From contig CAVJCT010000017.1 of the NCBI GenBank assembly GCA_963648205.1, forward strand, positions 1 to 64,000: a DNA stretch of 64,000 nucleotides, read 5' to 3'. The notes below the pieces were generated by a model. It saw only the letters and a list, made by a program, of their open reading frames with translations. It did not search any database and had not been told where the DNA came from. The translations under genes and the position numbers were made by a program. Below are positions 60,529-64,000 of the stretch, one piece after another; the first letter of the stretch is position 1; each line of letters opens with the position of its first letter. The DNA comes from UBA1181 sp963648205. GTDB taxonomy: Bacteria; Bacteroidota; Bacteroidia; Bacteroidales; Paludibacteraceae.

Positions 60529-61899
60529 CTATAAAAGAGGTGTCATATAAAGAGGTAAGAAAACGATGCCATCTTCCACTTTCAAGTCTTTGTCGTGCAA
60601 GATGTAGGGTGTCGCAAGTGCGTTCTCGTATTTTGTGATGCATTTTTTCAGAGACGAGAAAGCGTATGAACTGCCCGATTTCACCTCGATAGGCGAGATG
60701 TTGTGGCGACTTGTGATGGTCGGTTTGGAGATGAGAAAATCTATTTCCATACGTTCGTTTGAGTCGGCGTTAGACGATTTGCTAAAGAAATAGAGTTTAT
60801 GACCAGCCGCTTTAAGCATTTGAGCAACAATGTTTTCCACCAGCATACCTTCGTTCACCTCTAACTTGTCGAACATCAGTTTTTGGTAAAGTTCGGATGA
60901 GACGATACTACGTTCGTCGAAGGCGAGACTGATGAGGAGGCCTGTATCGCCCATGTAACATTTAAGGGTGGTGCGTTCTTCGTTCAGTCGCAGACCGATA
61001 TTTGGTGCGGTCGAGTTGTAGCAGCAGTTGATGATCTTGGCATCAGAAAGCCAGAAGAAAGCCTCCGAATAATCTCTCATGCGAGCGTGAGATTGCAGGT
61101 CGGCAAGGCGGAATTTCTTCTCGTGTCGTTGCAGTTGACCAGGAATTTCTTCGAAAATGGCAGCCACCTTTGTCTCCTGATTATCAGCATATTTGCGGAT
61201 GTCGTTACGGTAGATAGAGAGGATGTCGCGTTTTTTCTCGTCCACCTTTTCAAAATCGTGCGAATCGACATAGGCTTGCACAGCCTGAGGCATTCCGCCG
61301 ACGATGAGGTATTGGCGGAAATAGTCTAATGCCCTGCGGTGGAATCCTTCCATAGGCATCCGCTTTTCGAAACGCTCTTGGATGTAGGGCATCATCATTT
61401 CGTCGCCCAAAGCCCAGAGAAACTCTTCGAAATCCATGGGGTACATTTCGATGGCGTGTTCTTCGGAAGGAAGCATGATGTCTTTGACGTTCTTCTTGAT
61501 GGAGATGAGAGAACCCGTCTCGATGTAATCGAAGCGATGATCTGCCACTAAATATTTGATGGCAGCCCTTGCCCTGGGGCAGAATTGAATTTCGTCGAAG
61601 ATGATGAGCGAGTGAGCCTCTTCGTCGTTGGCAGTGCGGGGTGTCAGTTTCTTGCGTCCGTAAAGTTCTAAATGAGCGAGAAGAGAATCGATATCATCAG
61701 AGTAGTTGTTGAAGAAATCGATGACGGTGGGGTTGACCCGACTGAAATCTATGAGAAGGTAGGAGTCGTATTCGTTTTTAGCGAACTCTTCAACGATAAA
61801 ACTCTTTCCGATACGACGAGCACCCTCTACGAGGATAGCAACGTCACCCTTCCTGTTTTTCTTCCAGTTGAGCAATTTTTGATATATTTTTCTCTTCAT
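60529..61899 (-). CDS. AAA+ ATPase with DUF4143 / PD-(D/E)XK-like C-terminus
   Basis: A 456-residue member of the same family as the protein at 1887-3197, but divergent. Walker A is GARRIGKS (26-33) and Walker B LIIFDE (99-104), then DYIETGS, LIVGGMPQAV, and a DUF4143 domain ending in MEIDFLIS and SPIEVKSG, the D...ExK pattern. The promoter -7 box TACCTTTG is at 61930-61937 on the minus strand. Three 33-bp-spaced repeats surround that promoter. It is solitary, next to a truncated surface-protein gene. Confidence 0.9.
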   Translation of the reverse strand: MKRKIYQKLLNWKKNRKGDVAILVEGARRIGKSFIVEEFAKNEYDSYLLIDFSRVNPTVIDFFNNYSDDIDSLLAHLELYGRKKLTPRTANDEEAHSLIIFDEIQFCPRARAAIKYLVADHRFDYIETGSLISIKKNVKDIMLPSEEHAIEMYPMDFEEFLWALGDEMMMPYIQERFEKRMPMEGFHRRALDYFRQYLIVGGMPQAVQAYVDSHDFEKVDEKKRDILSIYRNDIRKYADNQETKVAAIFEEIPGQLQRHEKKFRLADLQSHARMRDYSEAFFWLSDAKIINCCYNSTAPNIGLRLNEERTTLKCYMGDTGLLISLAFDERSIVSSELYQKLMFDKLEVNEGMLVENIVAQMLKAAGHKLYFFSKSSNADSNERMEIDFLISKPTITSRHNISPIEVKSGSSYAFSSLKKCITKYENALATPYILHDKDLKVEDGIVFLPLYMTPLL

Positions 61900-61909
61900 A
61901 ACAACACTA

Positions 61910-61992
61910 TTTCACGTTTTTGACCTCCCCAAAGGTACGATTTTTCACGTTTTTGACCTGTTGGAGATGCCGATTTTTCACGTTTTTGAGAA
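61910..61992. repeat. three direct repeats, 33-bp period, around ATPase promoter
   Basis: TTTCACGTTTTTGA starts at 61910, 61943 and 61976, exactly 33 bp apart; the first two units continue as CCT. The middle unit fills the -33/-7 spacer of the ATPase promoter (-7 at 61930-61937), the first covers the transcription start, and the third lies upstream. The spacers differ. Confidence 0.95.
61930..61937 (-). promoter_or_regulatory. -7 box of second DUF4143 ATPase
   Basis: TACCTTTG on the minus strand between repeat units 1 and 2, with start near 61923 and a leader of about 25 nt. Confidence 0.6.
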
Positions 61993-62120
61993 AAATAGCG
62001 AAAAACGCTTGATATTTGATTTTAGAAATGTGAATTGTTTAAAAATATAAAAGGTAGGATTTTTTTGAGCATGAAGACAGACTTTTTTGTATATAATTTG
62101 AATGTCAAAAAGAAGGGTGA

Positions 62121-64000
62121 AAAAGTTACGAAGCATTTAGAACGTGTTCAAGTTTGACTTCTCTCACGTTAGGTGATAATGTATGTACAATCCGTGATCG
62201 TTGGATTACAGATTGTCCGAAATTGACAACTATCAATTTGAGCGAAAAGAACACATGTTTCAAACTTGATAAAGATTATGGAGCATTGTACACTGCCGAT
62301 GGTAAAACGTTGGTGCGTGTACCAGAAGGACGTTTCCTTTTGGAAATCTTTATAGCGGAAGGTTGTGATAAGATTGCGACGGACGCACTCTATCAGGTTC
62401 ATACTCTTACTACCATCACTTTACCATCAACGTTGACGGTTGTTCAGTATGGTGTGCTTGATGGAATGGAGAATCTGAAGGAAATCAGTTATTGGAGACG
62501 AGTGAGCGATGATGTTAAGATTTTTGCGAACCCAGATACTTTTAAGGTTGAAAAAAGTGAGAAATTCTATGCTTATTTTGCAAAAGATGAGTTTAATATT
62601 ATTGTAACGGTAGAAGACACTAAAAAAGATAGTACAGAGAAAGGAAAGGTTAAAGGAATGGGAACATGTGTGTACGGAAATGACACAACAATTTCTGCTA
62701 TTCCTTCTGCTTGTTACGAATTTGTTAAATGGAATGATGGTGTTACAGATGCTACTCGTACTTTCACGGTAACTCAAGACACTGCATTCCAAGCATATTT
62801 TAAGGAAAAGGTGTTCACTGCGTCGGTGTCTGTCAACGACGCTACGATGGGTTCTGCATCTCTCTCAAGTGAGAATGTATATTGTGGCGACAAGGTGACA
62901 GTTTCTGCCACTCCGGTTGCTAATCACCATTTCTTGTATTGGGAGACTGAGAGTTTGACGAAGATTGCTACTTCATCGTTCGATACGGTGGCAAGTGGCA
63001 ATATGAAATTCAAAGCATACTTTGCAATCGACTCGTTCGAGGTTCGTTTCTTAGATTATGATGGCAAGGTGTTGTGTAAAGACACATTGGCATACGGAGC
63101 AACTCCAGAGTGCGAGAAGCCAAGCAGAGCAACGACTAATCAGTATGAATATGAATTCAAAGGTTGGAAGCCTGAGATAAGTTCTGTTACTAAGGCTCAA
63201 GACTATGAGGCTGTGTATGACTCTACGGGTGTGAAGTATCACTTGCATATTGTGATTAATGAGATTGTAAAAGATACAGCGTATGAGTTCAATACTGAGG
63301 TGAAAAAGCCTGCTGATCCTGCAGAGAAAACAGGTCGCACTTTCAACGGTTGGACTGACAAGGCTGGTAATGAGGTAACATTTGGCTTCTCTATGCCAGC
63401 GAAAGATACCACTGTGTATGCGAAGTTCACTAAGAATCAATACCATGTGATCTTCAAGGATGGTTTTGATGGAACTACAATCAAAGACACACTTTACACT
63501 TATGATGAAGATGTAAAAGAGTATGCGCATCCAACTCACGATTGCTATAGCTTTGATGGTTGGTTTGACAACATTGACGACAATGGTAACAAGGTGGTTT
63601 TCGGCTTTGACATGCCAGCAAAAGACACGACTATCATTGCGAAGTATAGCGTCAATAAGCATACTATCACATACTATGATAGAAACAACAATGTGATCAA
63701 GGCGTTTGAACACAATTGTGGTTCTGAAGTTGCACAACAAGATACGACTCCGAAAGAAAAGGGCTACACATTTAAGTACTGGTCTGACAAGAAAGATGGT
63801 GATGCGATCAAATTTGGATTTACAATGCCAGACGCTGATAGCGTATTGTACTCTGTTTGGGAGACAAACAAATACAATTTGACATTGAAAGCCAATGGAG
63901 GTGCTATTTCAGAAACCGAAACAGAGAAGTCTTGGAAAATGGATTTCGGTACGGTCGTGCCAAAACCAATTGATGATGATGAATTAATTCGCACGGGTTA
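62121..64000 (+). pseudogene. 5'-truncated BspA-like LRR / InlB-type repeat surface protein, open at window end
   Basis: The frame opens right after a TGA (62118-62120) with no start codon or signal peptide, and is open for 626 codons to the window end. It begins in the middle of a BspA-type leucine-rich repeat (YEAFRTCSSLTSLTLGDN, then DALYQVHTLTTITLPSTLT). It then passes into repeated beta domains of about 70-80 residues with the InlB/Listeria-Bacteroides pattern (YEFKGWKPE, FNGWTDKAGNEVTFGFSMPAKDTTVYAKF, FDGWFDN, FKYWSDK). Such proteins are large secreted adhesins. The missing N-terminus suggests a rearrangement at the ATPase/repeat locus. An assembly join error is the alternative. Confidence 0.75.

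Noticed and set aside
61910..61992. CRISPR array
   Set aside because: Three short units with spacers of about 16-19 bp that overlap a promoter, and no cas genes.
1..64000. tRNA, rRNA genes, insertion sequences or prophage
   Set aside because: No cloverleaf-like tRNA, rRNA core sequence, transposase, integrase or phage structural gene was recognised in the window.

Overview
This window looks like a chromosomal contig from a Bacteroidales (Bacteroidota) bacterium; I do not assign a genus. The evidence is the recurring Bacteroidota-type -7 box TAnnTTTG upstream of genes on both strands, lipoproteins with short lipoboxes, a PorZ homologue and a polysaccharide lyase with a type IX secretion (T9SS) C-terminal domain, DUF4254 beside a family 9 glycosyltransferase, PASTA next to RluD, and ATP-dependent PEP carboxykinase. 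One run of 70 N (53650-53719) marks a scaffold gap.

Layout. 0.2-1.8 kb: two exported proteins. 1.9-13.6 kb: a defence and mobility-prone island with an AAA+/DUF4143 ATPase, a Fic protein, a complete type I restriction-modification operon (hsdM-hsdS-hsdR), remnants of a DUF1016-like gene, a DUF4160/DUF2442 pair and an ATPase_2/DUF234 ATPase. 13.7-16.4 kb: a secreted PL11 rhamnogalacturonan lyase. 16.6-26.7 kb: a structured ncRNA candidate and a seven-gene minus-strand cluster (porin, imelysin lipoprotein, di-haem DUF1111 oxidoreductase, His-rich porin, haem lipoprotein, chorismatase-like Rid protein, fused cytochrome c maturation protein), best read as an extracytoplasmic metal/haem redox and uptake system. 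26.8-57.7 kb: mostly core genes, namely an RNA methyltransferase with an RD-rich tail, rdgB, porZ, tsaE, glycosyltransferases, a DEAD-box helicase, aroB, aroA, tonB, rluD, PASTA, rpmH, mrp/apbC, an ABC exporter, rnr, pckA and a WecA-like transferase. These are interrupted by a second DUF234 ATPase (37.7 kb) and by a MunI-like type II restriction-modification pair (55.1-56.4 kb). 58-64 kb: a GH94 cellobiose phosphorylase, a second DUF4143 ATPase, and a 5'-truncated BspA-like LRR / InlB-type repeat surface protein running off the window.

The most unusual signal is the set of four solitary AAA+ ATPase genes carrying a C-terminal PD-(D/E)XK-like motif. Both DUF4143 members have three direct repeats spaced at exactly 33 bp just upstream, although the repeat sequences differ between loci. 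Both DUF234 members have a long near-perfect hairpin just upstream, again with unrelated sequence but the same placement. This suggests self-recognised cis sites, as operators or as target/immunity sites.

A second signal links the metal-uptake operon to the ncRNA candidate. Both promoters carry GGGGAT exactly 22 bp upstream of the -7 box, plus a distal TATCCCCACAAATGG site. The distance between the two sites differs by 10 bp (63 against 73 bp).
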